From: Ophioderma brevispina
Taxonomy: Eukaryota > Echinodermata > Ophiuroidea > Amphilepidida > Ophiodermatidae
Length of the DNA: 64,000 nucleotides
Direction: 5' to 3'
NCBI GenBank assembly: GCA_023653785.1
Contig: JAMKCH010078889.1
Location: 1-64,000 of the forward strand
Made by a program: the position numbers and the translations under genes. The notes under the pieces were generated by a model. That model was not told the DNA's origin. It made no database searches and worked only from the letters and a program-made list of their open reading frames with translations. This document shows positions 10,985-22,340 of this stretch, one piece after another (the first letter of the stretch is position 1; the number at the start of each line of letters is the position of its first letter).

Positions 10985-11655
10985 TTGCCGGTACATACCA
11001 ATCCACTTTGATGGATTTTAAAACAAAAATGTGGGCGCAAAGGCTGCTAACATGGAATCCCCATTTGTGAATGAGGTGTCAACAAAAAGGTTCACATACC
11101 AAGGTCAAAGGTCATGTGAGGTCAAGTGGTTAAAATAGGCTGAATATTCGTTACAATTGGCACCCCCATTTGCAAAACGTTGCACCAGTCTTCAACCATG
11201 GAAATTCAAACTGGGTTTATGGATGTTACATGCAACCTCTCATTGTTTATTGAGGTCAAAGGTCAATCATCCAAGGTCAAAGGTAATGTGAGGTCAAGTT
11301 TGTGAATAGGCTGAATAACTTTAAAACTTGCACCTTTTTGAAAAGTTTAAATTCAATTTGAACCAAACTTGAATCAAGGTGCTGCAAACATGGGATCCCT
11401 CATTTGTTGATGCAGGTCAAAGGTCACTCAAACAAGGTCAATGGTCATCATGCTGAGATCACAAGTTGTAAAATAGGCTGGTGAAATGTAAAAATTCCGG
11501 CCTCCTCATTTGCGAAACAAGTTGAAGATCAATTGCAATCAAACTTGGTTATGGGCGTTTAATGCACACACACTCGTTTGTTTATGACCGTTCACAAGGT
11601 CACATATCACAGGTCAAAGGCACACCATCAAGTCAAGGTCGGGTCTAGGCCTAGT
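10985..11655 (+). repeat. ~165-bp satellite carrying AGGTCAAAGGTCA motifs
   Basis: Four diverged units with AAGGTCAAAGGT-A near 11,100, 11,271, 11,432 and 11,593. Each unit also has a second AGGTCA cluster, an AATAGGCTG block, a CCCCATTTG block and an AAACTTG block. AGGTCA-A-AGGTCA is the DR1 arrangement recognised by RXR/HNF4-type nuclear receptors in animals; any such use here is untested. No ORF follows the repeat. Confidence 0.8.
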
Positions 11656-11739
11656 ATCATTCACAAATGCGACGGCAGGCGACACAAAGCGGTCCGAGGA
11701 CCCGCCGACCGCGATGTATTTTTACATATTTTTCTGGAG

Positions 11740-12430
11740 CAAAAACCCCCCACGCCACGCCCGCCGCGCAAGTGGGCTGAAGCCTGACTAAAAACTATTA
11801 CAGGCGGGATCCGTCTGCTCATACGGCCACGCTGTAAGGGTACTTTAGCCTGCGCTGACTATGGTTTTTTAGTTTTTTCTTTTTGGTTTTGTTCAGTTTG
11901 AGTACTTATGGAACCATCTTTTTCCACTTCCAACTGAGGCCGAGGGGAACAATTGAATACTTATTATTCACAAAACGAACAATATACAGATGTTGAACCT
12001 TAAAAAAGAATTTTATTATGCGAGGCCCATAATAGCCAATTTTTGAAACAAAATAAAGATTTGATGACGTCACGGCATTGATGGGTTTTTATTATTTGGT
12101 GCCGGCCCGGAGCCCATTCATGTAAAAATGCCGTACGTATCCCTCTACATTGGAAAAAAACAACCGATTTATGTACACTCGTACCGTCGGTTTTTGAATC
12201 ACGTAGAGGGAGAAAAGGTAAATTTTGTACTGTTTAGATACTAAACGGTTGTCTGTGTCTTTTGGGAAAAATTAATAGCATCTTGCGCGCCAGAGGGTCA
12301 TCATGTACCAGACCTTTGATCTTAAACATTCAGTCGGACTTTATAATTATCGGTCGCCCCGAAGAGCCCAAACGGAGACACCTGAGACCGGACACGGGAC
12401 CCAGCGGACCTCGACACCGGGACCCCCAAA
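11740..12430 (-). repeat. Inverted partner of the 7,741-8,345 repeat
   Basis: Read on the minus strand, this matches 7,741-8,345 in order, including GGATACGTACGGCAT, the TGACGTCAT block and GAGCAGACGGATC. It lies inside the 4.4 kb specific to block A, so the inverted pair flanks block A part 1 and the AGGTCA satellite. Confidence 0.75.
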
Positions 12431-12599
12431 CCACTTAATTGTTACCGTTTATAACTAATATACGGCAAAGCAGCAAGCCTGCTGCATCGCCGTCTGTCAC
12501 AGCGTAATAGTCAAGATGTTGAGCCTCTGCTTGTGTGGAATCAGGTGACACAGCACCGGACCCTGGAAAGCCGGGCCAGAGCATTGCAGTAAAATGAGT

Positions 12600-12672
12600 G
12601 TACATATGGTACAGTGGATCTGACGGCTGACACATGATCTGAAGGTTGCGGTTCGAACCCCGGTGCGGGCAA
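12600..12672 (+). repeat. tRNA-derived SINE head
   Basis: An A-box-like TGGTACAGTGGATCTGACGG is followed, at tRNA spacing, by ATGATCTGAAGGTTGCGGTTCGAACCCCGG, which contains a perfect B box (GGTTCGAACCC). The acceptor stem is not conserved. A T-rich tract follows at about 12,688, then the TATAGCG repeat end. This is the common layout of a tRNA-headed SINE. Confidence 0.6.
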
Positions 12673-12699
12673 ATGTGTCCTCCGCCTTTTTTTTTTTTT

Positions 12700-12770
12700 T
12701 TAGAAATGTAAGTTATTTATATAGCGTCACAACATAGTCCTCAAAGCGCTTTACATATTAAGCTGTCACT
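12700..12770 (+). repeat. TTATATAGCG...CAAAGCGCTTTACA repeat end
   Basis: GTAAGTTATTTATATAGCGTCACAACATAG then CTCAAAGCGCTTTACATATTAA. It is the best example in the window of the paired AGCGC tail also seen at 5,057-5,140. It follows the tRNA-like head and T tract, so the three may form one degenerate SINE. Confidence 0.55.
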
Positions 12771-12959
12771 AGGATCATATCACATTTCACAAATTGAAAA
12801 TTTGGCCCCCAAGCAAATTATCAATGGACGGACTGTACATGGTCGGAGTCTGGCCCACATCGCTTTGCCAAGAGAGAGGGCCCACTCTGTTCTGGTGCAC
12901 AGCACTCCGTCCCCTGTACCTTCTTTACGTCGAGCTATGCCCCAGGTACTGTCTTTTTA

Positions 12960-13470
12960 ATTTGAAAATAAAAAAAATAAAAAAAATAAAAAAAATAAAA
13001 AAAATAAAAATCTTAAAAATTTAAAATATTAAGTAAAAACTTAATTTCAATAAAATTTTTTTTTTACAAATTAAACAGCCAATTAAAAATAGGCCACATA
13101 AAATATCACAGTAATAAAAGAAGTATAAATGCTAAATAAAACACAAAAATTACTACATATAAAGCAATTCTTCAAAAAACAATATCAAAGTGAATGAACA
13201 ATAAAAATAATACAAATTAAAATCAAAACATACCAGTAAATGAAAATACAGCATAAAAAACACAAAATATTAAAATAAAAATGCAACATACTCAAACCAA
13301 TAGAAAACGCAATACAAACCATATGAAGATTGAAAACAAAAATGAAAAACAATACATTATAAGCACATAATAAATATAAAATAAAACAATTATAAAAACT
13401 AGGATTTGAAATAGATGTAAACAATACAACAAAAAGCAAATGTTCCCATCTTTGCGACGACCGTACAAGC
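12960..13470. repeat. A-rich low-complexity tract
   Basis: Begins with AAAAAAT repeated about seven times (12,966-13,010) and continues as A/T-rich sequence with many AATACAAA and AAAATACA blocks. The long minus-strand frames (13,185-13,678) are F/I/Y-rich shadows of this composition. Confidence 0.7.
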
Positions 13471-13659
13471 ATCCCAAATTCCCCAAATTATCAACAACCC
13501 ACCCAAAAACAGCAAAAGAAACAACGAGAAAAAATACCCCCCCCCCCCCCAACACACATGAGGAGAAGTGGAAGGTTTTGAATATATATACTATATATGG
13601 ATAAATATAAGCGATATAAGCCCCGATATAGGGCCTAACTCGAACCTGATGTCTCGCAC

Positions 13660-13905
13660 CGGTGCCGCGTGTGAACAAGGGGCAAAAAAACTTTCGTTAT
13701 TTTTATCGATATCGGTGCGACATTAAAAGGAAAAAACACATTCTTACTTCGCACCAACCACGGTGCCGACCATTAAAAAAAGTTTTTATTTTACACCGCG
13801 TTACGCTGCGAATTACAAGAAAAGGTTTCTTATTCACAACGATACGGTGCGGATGACCGGAAGACAATTGATTATTCGCACCGGCACCCGGTGCCGAATA
13901 GAATT
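13660..13905. repeat. ~44-bp minisatellite with CGGTGCG...CGCACC dyads
   Basis: CGGTGC-type cores start at 13,660, 13,713, 13,761, 13,804 (as CGCTGCG), 13,845 and 13,889, so units are 41-53 bases. Each opens with CGGTGCG or CGGTGCCG, passes through an A-rich spacer and closes with CGCACC or CACCG, so each could fold as a hairpin. The array ends with the compound palindrome GCACCGGCACCCGGTGCC. It is followed by a C run (13,930-13,946). Confidence 0.7.
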
Positions 13906-14359
13906 GCCTAAGCCTTACTAGTGCCACGCCCCCCCCCCCCCCCCCCTCCAGCCTCTCCGTGACACTAATCACACCAGCGTGACCCTGGCGTTCATACTAA
14001 ACGCAAAGAGGCATCGGCCACCCGCAGCGATTCTAACTAGCATACTTCTCATGATCCATATAGCAACTGTTAAACTGATTGGTAATCGGCCGGTTCCTTC
14101 CTAAGCGTTTCTTGGGGGTATCTCATGGAAGGTGATTTGTTACCATTTGAAATAATGGTGATTGGAGGCCAAAAAACTACGCCTTGCATGCAATAACATT
14201 GGGTTACGAATTTGAAACACTCAACTTTGTTCTACCTCAGACCATTTCAGGTTGATGAATTTAGCTGTGCTTTTTAATTTGGTTTTGTATTGAATGTACC
14301 CTGTTTAAAGATGCGATAGATGTTGGGCGAATTTTTTTTAGACTTCTTATTTTTCAAAT

Positions 14360-14809
14360 ATGTACTGTCCCAACTCAGAAACCTCCTTGGCGGGCCCAAT
14401 AGCAAAGTGTAGACGAGTTCAACCCCAAACCGAAAATATCAGCCTACCACGTCTTCTGGTGATGTCGGCGCTAGGAAGTATTAAACACTTACCTCTTCTA
14501 TGTTCAACAGTAGTAGTCCGCATTTACGATCTGACCACAGATCAATGTATTCTTTGCAAAGGGTGCAAAATTTTGCACACATGTGGCAGTCCAATTAGCA
14601 ACGGCATGGGACAATTGCTTTTTTTGCCCCATGAAACACAATTTGATTTCTTTCTCTCTTTGAGGGGCTCGAGTGCCTTTTTATTTAATACAAATGATCG
14701 GAGCGCACCAAAAAATTCAAAATTGGGTTGTAACCAGCTTTTTAGAAAAATAATTTTTCGCACCTGTCTACGTGTAGGAGATAGGCAGAGTAGATCTCAG
14801 TTCCCCTAA
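14360..14809 (+). CDS. Unrecognised 149-codon ORF, doubtful
   Basis: This is the longest frame not explained by a transposon. The predicted protein has no motif I recognise, no signal peptide and no clear membrane segment. It has eight cysteines spread unevenly, including C-I-L-C-K-G-C-K-I-L-H-T-C near residues 57-69, which superficially resembles a zinc-binding cluster but matches no family spacing I know. It lies in the 4.4-kb stretch present only in block A. No splice signals or neighbouring exons support it. In AT-rich noncoding DNA of this length, one ORF of this size can occur by chance, so I regard it as probably not a gene. Confidence 0.12.
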   Translation: MYCPNSETSLAGPIAKCRRVQPQTENISLPRLLVMSALGSIKHLPLLCSTVVVRIYDLTTDQCILCKGCKILHTCGSPISNGMGQLLFLPHETQFDFFLSLRGSSAFLFNTNDRSAPKNSKLGCNQLFRKIIFRTCLRVGDRQSRSQFP

Positions 14810-15354
14810 GAAAAAATATGGGACTCTGAAAACTGAGTCTAGGCAAAAAAAGGGCTATATTGCAGACTGTCGGGCACAAAATTCTAAATGGCTATACTTA
14901 AATGACCCAAATTAACCCCCAGGGCTTTATCATTAAGTCATGACCACCCATAGTGTACAACAAACAATCAAATTGTAATTATGTAAAGCCATTGCAATAA
15001 TAGGCCTACGCGTGTACATAATCGACATTTTGAAGTTGTGATTTAAAACATTACTCAACAAGTTTAGGGCCCAGGGCCACGTCCTCGTTGCACACTTGTT
15101 TTCATCGTCAAGGACACTTTAAAAGTTAACATAAATCATGCTTCTGTGAAATTACATGTGCAGAAAGTTCAAAACTCCAAACTCCCCCCTGCCACAACAA
15201 CGTGAAAGTAATCCTATATCAAAACATAATACACCTTTTGAACATACGCCATGGATAAAGAGCTATGCGCTCTGTACGAAACTGCGCACCGAGACATCTC
15301 TAATATCCAAATACACCTCTATTATACTTATCGACCACCCCCAAAACACCATTC
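14810..15354. other. No recognisable feature
   Basis: End of the block-A-specific stretch. An 86-codon frame starts at 15,156 and crosses into the duplicated block; it is not conserved in the paralogue and is not credible. Confidence 0.4.
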
Positions 15355-16905
15355 CACTCTGGATGTATAATTTGAGGTTAAGTGTTTTCTCTGATTGCCC
15401 CATGACTACCCGGTAGTAACACACTTTGTACACTCAAATGGTCGTTATAATGAATCACTAATATCTTTCCGTGTAAATGGCTTCCAAAAACCATCAAAAA
15501 GAAACTATATGTTTGCACTGAATGCTTATGTCGTCAATCGAAGGTTTTCACCGTTCGTGATGCTTATAATGGCCTTTCTATAAATCTGTAATGTCTGTAA
15601 ATGTTTTTTTAAAACAAAAATAACTATATTTTGCAGACTTTCTGCGTCATCTTATGTCTTTACGTTTGTGATTGGTGTATAATGGCTTTTATAAAATCTT
15701 TATTCCTGTGTTCCCTCCCATAGTATTATTTAATTATCTGTGGTTATTATCTTTCATATAGTTGTAGTAGCAGTAGCACCGATAATAGTAAATTTACATT
15801 TTCTCACATTTAGGGGATTTCAGGTTAAAATAACAGATTGCAGATTCAGATGTTTTGGAGGAAGAGAATGAAGTAGGCTATTTCCAGAGAAAGGCTAAAT
15901 CATAAGTTCCAGCTTTCTCGAAGCTAAAAGTATTCAACCATTTGATATGCCCCAATTTTGCTTCCGGCACAATACTTAATTACACCCCTAAAAACGCATT
16001 TCCAACACATGCAAGATTTCTATTAATTTTGACCAAATTTCCTTTAAAAAAAATTCCAAAAATTGTGAAATTACAAATACGATGCGAGGGAAAAATCCGT
16101 TTGTCCCCCTAACACAAAAACATTACCTTTTTAAGTTTGATGCCCCCCCTCGGTGATATATTTAATTATCAATATGTAAATAATCAAATTCACAAACGAG
16201 TAAAGACGAACTTAAAACAAGAATTAAAACAGGTAGTGTGCCAAATTAGCATTTTCTTATAATTTCTGGACAAGGATGTTTATCAATGTAAGCATTTTCT
16301 CTGGAAGTCCATCGACTCTATGGTCCGTAACATACTTGTTCCATCGTGACGCCATATTTATATGGGCACCTATTCCTATGTTAAGATGCTTAAAAACCAA
16401 ATTAGATTTAAATTTAGATATTTATGATGAGTTATTTTTGTATTAAGATCTTACTTATTCAAGCCATATTATTATTATAAGCATTTGGGATTATTATTTA
16501 TAAGCATTTTATTATTATAAGGGCCATGATTAGGAGGAGGAGTAAGGCGGATGAGGAGGAGGAGTGACCGAAGTAGCCGGAGGAGGGAGGAGGAGAAGTC
16601 CCGGAGGAGGACGGAGGAGGAGGAGGAGGGGAAGCTCGGTATGAGATTATTATTATAAGCCTTATTATTTATTATTATAACTTTTTTTATTTATTATTAT
16701 TATTACGACCTTAGTGCGACTAGAAGGGGAGAAAAGTATATTCATATGTACTCATTAATACGGTTAGGGAAGAAAACTCTTTCCCCCGAACGTCATGGTA
16801 TGTTTATCCCACAGACAGAAGAATGGAAAAGACAAAGGTTTGCCAAATTGATCAACGTCGTGCTTAGGAACGTAGTTCCTTTATAATTCATAAAAAGGTT
16901 CTCAA
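15355..16905 (+). repeat. Segmental duplication, block A part 2
   Basis: Colinear with 21,175-22,340. Shared landmarks are GGATGTATAA-TTGAGGTTAAGTGTTT, TAGTAACACACT, CATATTTTGCAGA, TTTAGGGGATT-CAGGT-AAAATAACAG, CAGCTTTCTCGAAGCT, ACAATACTTAATTACACCC, CACATGCAAGATTTCTAT, and at the end CCACAGACA-AGAATGG-A-AGACAAAGGTTTGCCAA. The alignment stops at about 16,905, where the CR1/L2-like element begins. Confidence 0.85.
16532..16635 (+). repeat. GGA trinucleotide-rich array
   Basis: About 100 bases of AGGAGGAGG interspersed with TAAGGCGGATG and CGAAGTAGCCGG. It is flanked by ATTATTATAAG repeats on both sides. In block B the equivalent position (22,075-22,115) has only ATT repeats. Confidence 0.85.
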
Positions 16906-18740
16906 ACACACTGGACTATGTCACCATTGGTGAGTTGGAACCCCTCCGAATTACCTTTCATGAATTTTCCACGGATAACGCATGCTGGTGGTATTGGAAT
17001 TCTTCATAATCCCATGTTAGACTCAGAGATAGAGGTATTATTCAGAAAAGTGTAAGATTTTGTGAGTATGCCTTCGTTTTCAAACCCTTCAAATACATTG
17101 AACTTTTATTGGGTTTAATCGCCCATATCCATCTGAAGTCAATCAGCTGAAGACATCTGAGTTCCTCATAGAGTTTGGAGATTTTCTCAACTGTGTGGAT
17201 TTTCTACCGGAAGGACTCTGTTGCTTTTGGCGATTGTAACCGTCATTTAGACATTCCTTCTAAGCCTGAAGTGAGCACCAAATTCTTGTACCATTCTCTC
17301 AATCCTGGGATATACCTCAATGTAAATGTGCCAATCATAAATGTGGGAACCTGCTCATTGTAAACGAGAGTAATGAATCAATTGTCACTGAATGGGATGT
17401 TAATCCTATCTTTCACTCAGACCATCTTATCATAAATGTTTCCTTAATGCTTCCCGGCCTGTGAGTGCTAAACCTTCAGCACTTCTCGCAATTTTAGATC
17501 AATTGACCATGAGGCTTTTGCTAGTCGATCTTGCTTAAAGAGATTAAGAAAGGTACAGAACTGGCTCATATGACTGTTAATGATCTGTTATGTTGCTATA
17601 ATATCTCATGCTTGTCAGTCGTTCTAAATGCTCATTGCTCACTCTCGTTCAAAATCTAGATTCTGTTAGGTTTTAAACCAAGTGGTGTACACTTGAGACT
17701 GTAATTCCAAGGATCATGTACAAACTGTCAATGAATTGCCAATGCCACTAGAGTAGTAACAATTCCCCTGATAATGTTCATTTTGATCTTGCTAATAAGT
17801 TCTGTGAGTTTTTTGATGGTAAAATAAGTAGATAAGGCATGAATTTGATTTTGATGTAATCATTAGTGTAATTCAACCTTACCAGATGATGGTCAATTAG
17901 GACTTCAGTGCAAATTGTCAAATTTTGGACTTAATCATGACAGATGAATTGCATTAAAATCCTCATTGAAATGGGCTTTAAAGAGCTGCCCTCTTGACCC
18001 CATGCCAACTTGCGCGTTCAAGCAACACTTGGCAGACTTTATTGCACTGTTTGACCAAATGGTTTAATGCCTCCCTATCCAGTGGTATTTTTCCTGTTGA
18101 AGCTGGGTAAGGCCATTTTACAACAGTTCTGACAGTATCATCTATTGACAGGAAATGAGTTGAAAAACTTTCCGCCCTGTCTCTAATTTGCCGTTGTCGG
18201 TAAATTGATTGAAAAAAGTGGTTCTATTCACAAATTATAACTAGGTTAATAATATTTAATCTTGATCCATATCCGTCTGCCTACAAAAAGGAATAGCATT
18301 GAGACATGCCTTGAATTTGTGTTCCAAAATGAACATCTGAAGGGGCATGATAAAACAGCAAGCGTTTTCCTCTTAATGTTAGATTCTTTCAGCGGCTTTC
18401 GATACCGTGGATATGGTATCCTTCTGAAACGGCTTGCTGTTGATTTTGGTTTCAGGTGGTAATGTACTAACTGGTTTCAGACCTACCTTAGTAACAGAAC
18501 TAGCCGTGTTTCTGTCAATGGGACCTTATCCTATGAATCTGATCTTATTTATGGTGGTCCAGGTTCAGTCATCGGCCCTTGGGTTTTATTTATTACATTC
18601 GCAGAGTAGGCCCCAAATTTATTCAAGGCACCATCTCATATCAAGATGCTGATGATGTGTAGATCTATTCCATCTTTGAACCCCATTGTCCCAGGTGATG
18701 CTGTATGTGCAGTATTTAAGCTAAACCGGTCATTTGTGAA
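16906..18740 (+). pseudogene. Decayed CR1/L2-like non-LTR retrotransposon (endonuclease and RT)
   Basis: Across several frames the plus strand reads as an APE-type endonuclease followed by a reverse transcriptase. Endonuclease marks are GGIGILHN (about 16,990), E-F-G-D-F-L (about 17,175), G-D-C-N-R-H-L-D at 17,229-17,252 (family form GDFN-H-D), CGNLL (about 17,345) and F-H-S-D-H-L-I-I at 17,411-17,434, the catalytic SDH. RT marks are L-D-S-F-S-G-F near 18,385 (family form LDLSAAFDTVDH), YGILLKRLAVDFG, WFQ-YLSNRTSRVSVNGT around 18,475-18,520, G-SVIGP and an A-D-D-V box at about 18,646. No frame longer than 75 codons survives, so it is a fossil. The GVPQGS and YADDVQIY style points to the CR1/L2 group; the exact clade needs a tree. 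Confidence 0.85.
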
Positions 18741-18915
18741 AGCGATATAGTCCCCCTGGAGACATAGCCCGGGGGATTGTGGTTCCTGTCGGACCCCTGT
18801 CCCTAGGGACCACAGTAGTAGCCCTAACCGGACTACAGAACGGAGGGGTCCTCCGGACATGGCTTCTAGGGTCAGTAGTCTCACCTGTGGACCCATGTTC
18901 CTAGGAAGAACAGTC
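18733..18915 (+). repeat. TAGTCC/GGACC minisatellite
   Basis: Irregular ~45-60 bp units built from ATAGTCCCCCTGGAGACATAG, CGGACCCCTGTCCCTAGGGACCA, GTAGCCCTAACCGGACTACAG and GTGGACCCATGTTCCTAGGA. Many blocks are small dyads (CCCTAGGG, GTCC/GGAC). It overlaps the start of duplicated block B, and its beginning is the sequence also found at 4,985-5,056. Confidence 0.7.
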
Positions 18916-19194
18916 CTTGCGTTAATGTTGCCAGGGTCAATAGTATTCACCGCGTGGACCCCTCTCTCTAGAGATAGTAGTCCTTACTTCAATCTTGTTC
19001 TAGGTTTTTATATAGGTTAACCGGACTATAGTTTCTACGTACTATAGTTCTTTTACACCAGTGAAAGTAACCCATTGTCCCCGCTACTGTAGTCCTGTAT
19101 ATCAGGTATAGGTCTGAATTGATACAGAATACAGATGTTATAAGAGTGTGATGCTGTGATGATAAAATGGTATAAAAAACAAAGCTGTCGTCAA

Positions 19195-19267
19195 CCGCAT
19201 TCGTGGTCTAGCGGTAAGGTCTCTTGACTACAATGTGAATGAACCAGGGTTCGATCCTAGTAGAGGA
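19195..19267 (+). repeat. tRNA-like segment, paralogue of 8,848-8,925
   Basis: TGGTCTAGCGGTAAGG (A box) and GGTTCGATCCT (B box) are closer to consensus than in the block A copy. No complementary acceptor ends, so it is probably a SINE head or dead tRNA-like sequence, though the internal RNA polymerase III promoter looks intact. Confidence 0.5.
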
Positions 19268-19669
19268 TTTTTTTTTATGTGAATTTGTTTTTAAATTGCA
19301 AAAGGTTCAATTTTAGTGTGTTGCGGAATTTGACGGTATGTTTCCGAATCCCTATCCCAGTATGATTGTCCAACGGACAATATTACCACTTTTCATTGTC
19401 CTGAAGACCAAACATTTCAGGGGGATAAAATAAGGACTTTTAAAAAAAAATCAGTCGGTGCTACGATCGTACCTCATTCCCGCTTAGGTTAAAATTCAAA
19501 GTTAAAGTAGGTGCAAGAATTTTACTTAACCCTAACGCCATTTTGAACTCACAAAATCTCACAAACAGCCAATAATACTGCTTTTTTTTTTAATTTGTGT
19601 ATTTTGTTTAGATTTTTTTACATAAATGTTATTGTGTGTAAGATTGTGTGATTTAAGTAAAGTGAACCA

Positions 19670-19925
19670 CGTACACATACACACAATGCGCGCGAGGCAC
19701 ACAACACACACACACATGCACCACAAATGCAACCACACACACGCACCGCACACACACACAAACACCACACACCACACACACACAAAACTAACACCACCCA
19801 CGCACGACACCCACACGCACAACACTTACATGCACTCACAACCATGCACACATCATACACAACATACCCACACACATGCACCCACGCACACCCATACACA
19901 CGCACACACACACATTGCAAACAAC
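19670..19925 (+). repeat. CA-rich low-complexity array, paralogue of 9,290-9,500
   Basis: About 250 bases of ACACACAC, CACGCACC and CACATGCACC units. It is longer than the block A array and differently arranged. Frames on both strands here are compositional artefacts. Confidence 0.9.
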
Positions 19926-21174
19926 AAGACACATGCAATTATAAATCACACAATAGAAAAAAAGAAGGAAATAAGGAAACGCACATGCTCGATCATTCGC
20001 ATATGAATTCAAAACCTTGATACAATGAACCTAGTGAGTGGGGTTAGAGTTTAATGGAATTCAAAAATGTCACAAGTTGTGGTCTTGGATATCAATTTGG
20101 AACTTAAATGGGAATGTTGCATTACTTTGAACATTTGGTCTAATATCTACAACCATAAACCACGTCATTGTAATTGGTGAATACCCACCTACAACTAACC
20201 CTTAATTTAAGCGTAGCAAAATAATTATTAGAAATATTTAATTCTTGAATTCTAATAATAGTAGGGCTAAAGTCACTTTAAAAAACACTCAACGGTTATT
20301 TTGATACGAGTAAAGTGTGCAGAATAATTTCAATCTAGCTATTAAGCTAAAATTCAAATTAAATAACTAATTCATTTTTTTTTTGTAAAAGGGACGGGTA
20401 CAAAACACGAACCTGAATCATGCAATAGGAAGTCCGCGGAAGTATTACACACATGTGATTTCTAACCAATTTCGGATTCTCTTGTATATTTCTTTCACAC
20501 ACTCCAGTTCCATTTCTGGTATTTTATTTCTTTGTATTTTAAGGGTTTGGTATTCTCAGGCCTGAAAGGCTACGGCCTACCCTCCATTGTTGGTTTTTGT
20601 TGTGTTTGAGTCAGTTGATGTCTTCTTTTTAGGAAATAAATTGGATTGAAATTGGGAATATTTTGTAAAAGAAATATATACGACTATTGTTTCTATGCAA
20701 TTTCTGGCACGCCGATGGTGTAGTCATTCTTCCGAATAGACTAAAGGTGCAAGCTAAGTACTATTATTTGTTAATTAGAACGATACCTTTACGGGAACAT
20801 TTTCCCGAGTTCCTGCAAGACACTGAAAGGAAGTATCTTCAGTTGAGAAGAACATTATTGCATTTTACGTGAATTCTGTGCGTCAATAGCAAAAATAATT
20901 CTCGTGTAATCATGCACGTCGTTACCCCGTTTTAAGTTGGATTAGTACAGTGTGTCTAAGACGTCTTGTCATATTTCTACATAAACTCCAATAGAATCAA
21001 TCAATCAAATTAGGCCAATTTCTTGTTTATTTGGGAACTCTCGATCCTTAAAAAACATCTGTTTTTTCAGGGTTTTTTTGTTGTTTATCTATTTTAAATT
21101 AAATGAATCAAATAAATTCTTTTAAATAAAAAGATAAATACATAAATAGGTCGACTGGCAATTTTACAAAGTTT

Positions 21175-22340
21175 ACAATTTTGGATGTATTAAGGTTAAG
21201 TGTTTATTCTGATGCCATGACTAGTGGTAGTAACACACTGGTACATTCAAAGGTAGTTAATAACACACTAAATCTTAAGTGTAAATGTTAAAACAAAATA
21301 ACCATATTTTGCAGATTCTGGTCAATTAATGTTTTACGTTGTGATGTTTATAATGGCTTCCTAAAATCTTTATTGGGTGTCCTTAAATGTATTATTATTT
21401 ATTTTGTGTTAGTATCTTCATACTATTGGTAGTAGAGTTACAGCTATAGTAAATTAAAATTTTCTACACATTTTAGGGGATTGCCAGGTAAAATAACAGG
21501 ATGCAGATTCAGAGACATAGATGTGCCTATTCCAGAAAAAGGCCTACATAATAAGTTCAGCTTTCTCGAAGCTTACAAGTATTAACATTGTGTATGCCAA
21601 ATTGCTTCCACAATACTTAATTACACCCTAAACCGCACCCAAACACATGCAAGATTTCTATAATTTTGACCAAATGTCCTTTAAAAAAATAAAAAATTGT
21701 GAAAACAAACGATTGCGAGGGAAAATCCGTTTTCCCCTAAAAAAAAAACATTACTTTTTAAGTTGATGTGATATATTTTAATTCAATATTAATAATCAAC
21801 TAAAGTCACAAAAGAGTGAATAGACATAATACAAAATAAAACAGGTAGATGTGCCAATTGCATTTTCTTATATACTCTGGGAATTTATGGACAAGGATGT
21901 ATTATCAATTTTAAGCATTTGTCTTGAATCATCGACTTCTACTCTATGTGGCAGTAAAATACCTGTTCATCGTGAGATATATGGGCAACTATCTTATATG
22001 TTACATATGCTAAAAAAAAAATAGATTTTTTAAATTTATGATTATTTATGATGGTTGTTTTTTTATTATTATTAAAAATTATTATTATTATTATAAGCCA
22101 TTATTATTATTATTATAGCCTGGGTAGCAGGTTAGGGGAAAATTGGCTATTATTATGCACTAAATTTTTAAGGACGGTTTCCTCAACTACCAAATTTGAC
22201 CCCTGACTGCTACAACTGAAAGTATCCACAGACAAAGAATGGGACAAGACAAAGGTTTGCCAATTGCATCACATTGTGCTTAGGACGTAGTCCTTTATTA
22301 ATTCATAACAGGTTCTCCAAACAACCATAGTTTTCAATAT
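21175..22340 (+). repeat. Segmental duplication, block B part 2
   Basis: Paralogue of 15,355-16,905. It follows block B part 1 after only about 90 bases, whereas the two parts are 4.4 kb apart in block A. Its trinucleotide tract at 22,075-22,115 is ATT only. Confidence 0.85.

Larger units (their letters stand above)
18829..21085 (+). repeat. Segmental duplication, block B part 1
   Basis: Paralogue of 8,474-10,905 (see that entry for landmarks). It lacks the poly-G run at 8,745. Differences from block A are dominated by single-base gains and losses, many of them in or beside short homopolymers. Confidence 0.85.

Noticed and set aside
13185..13678. 95- and 128-codon minus-strand frames resembling membrane proteins
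   Set aside because: The F/I/Y/L content follows from the A-rich tract read on the complementary strand; no coherent start or conserved feature.
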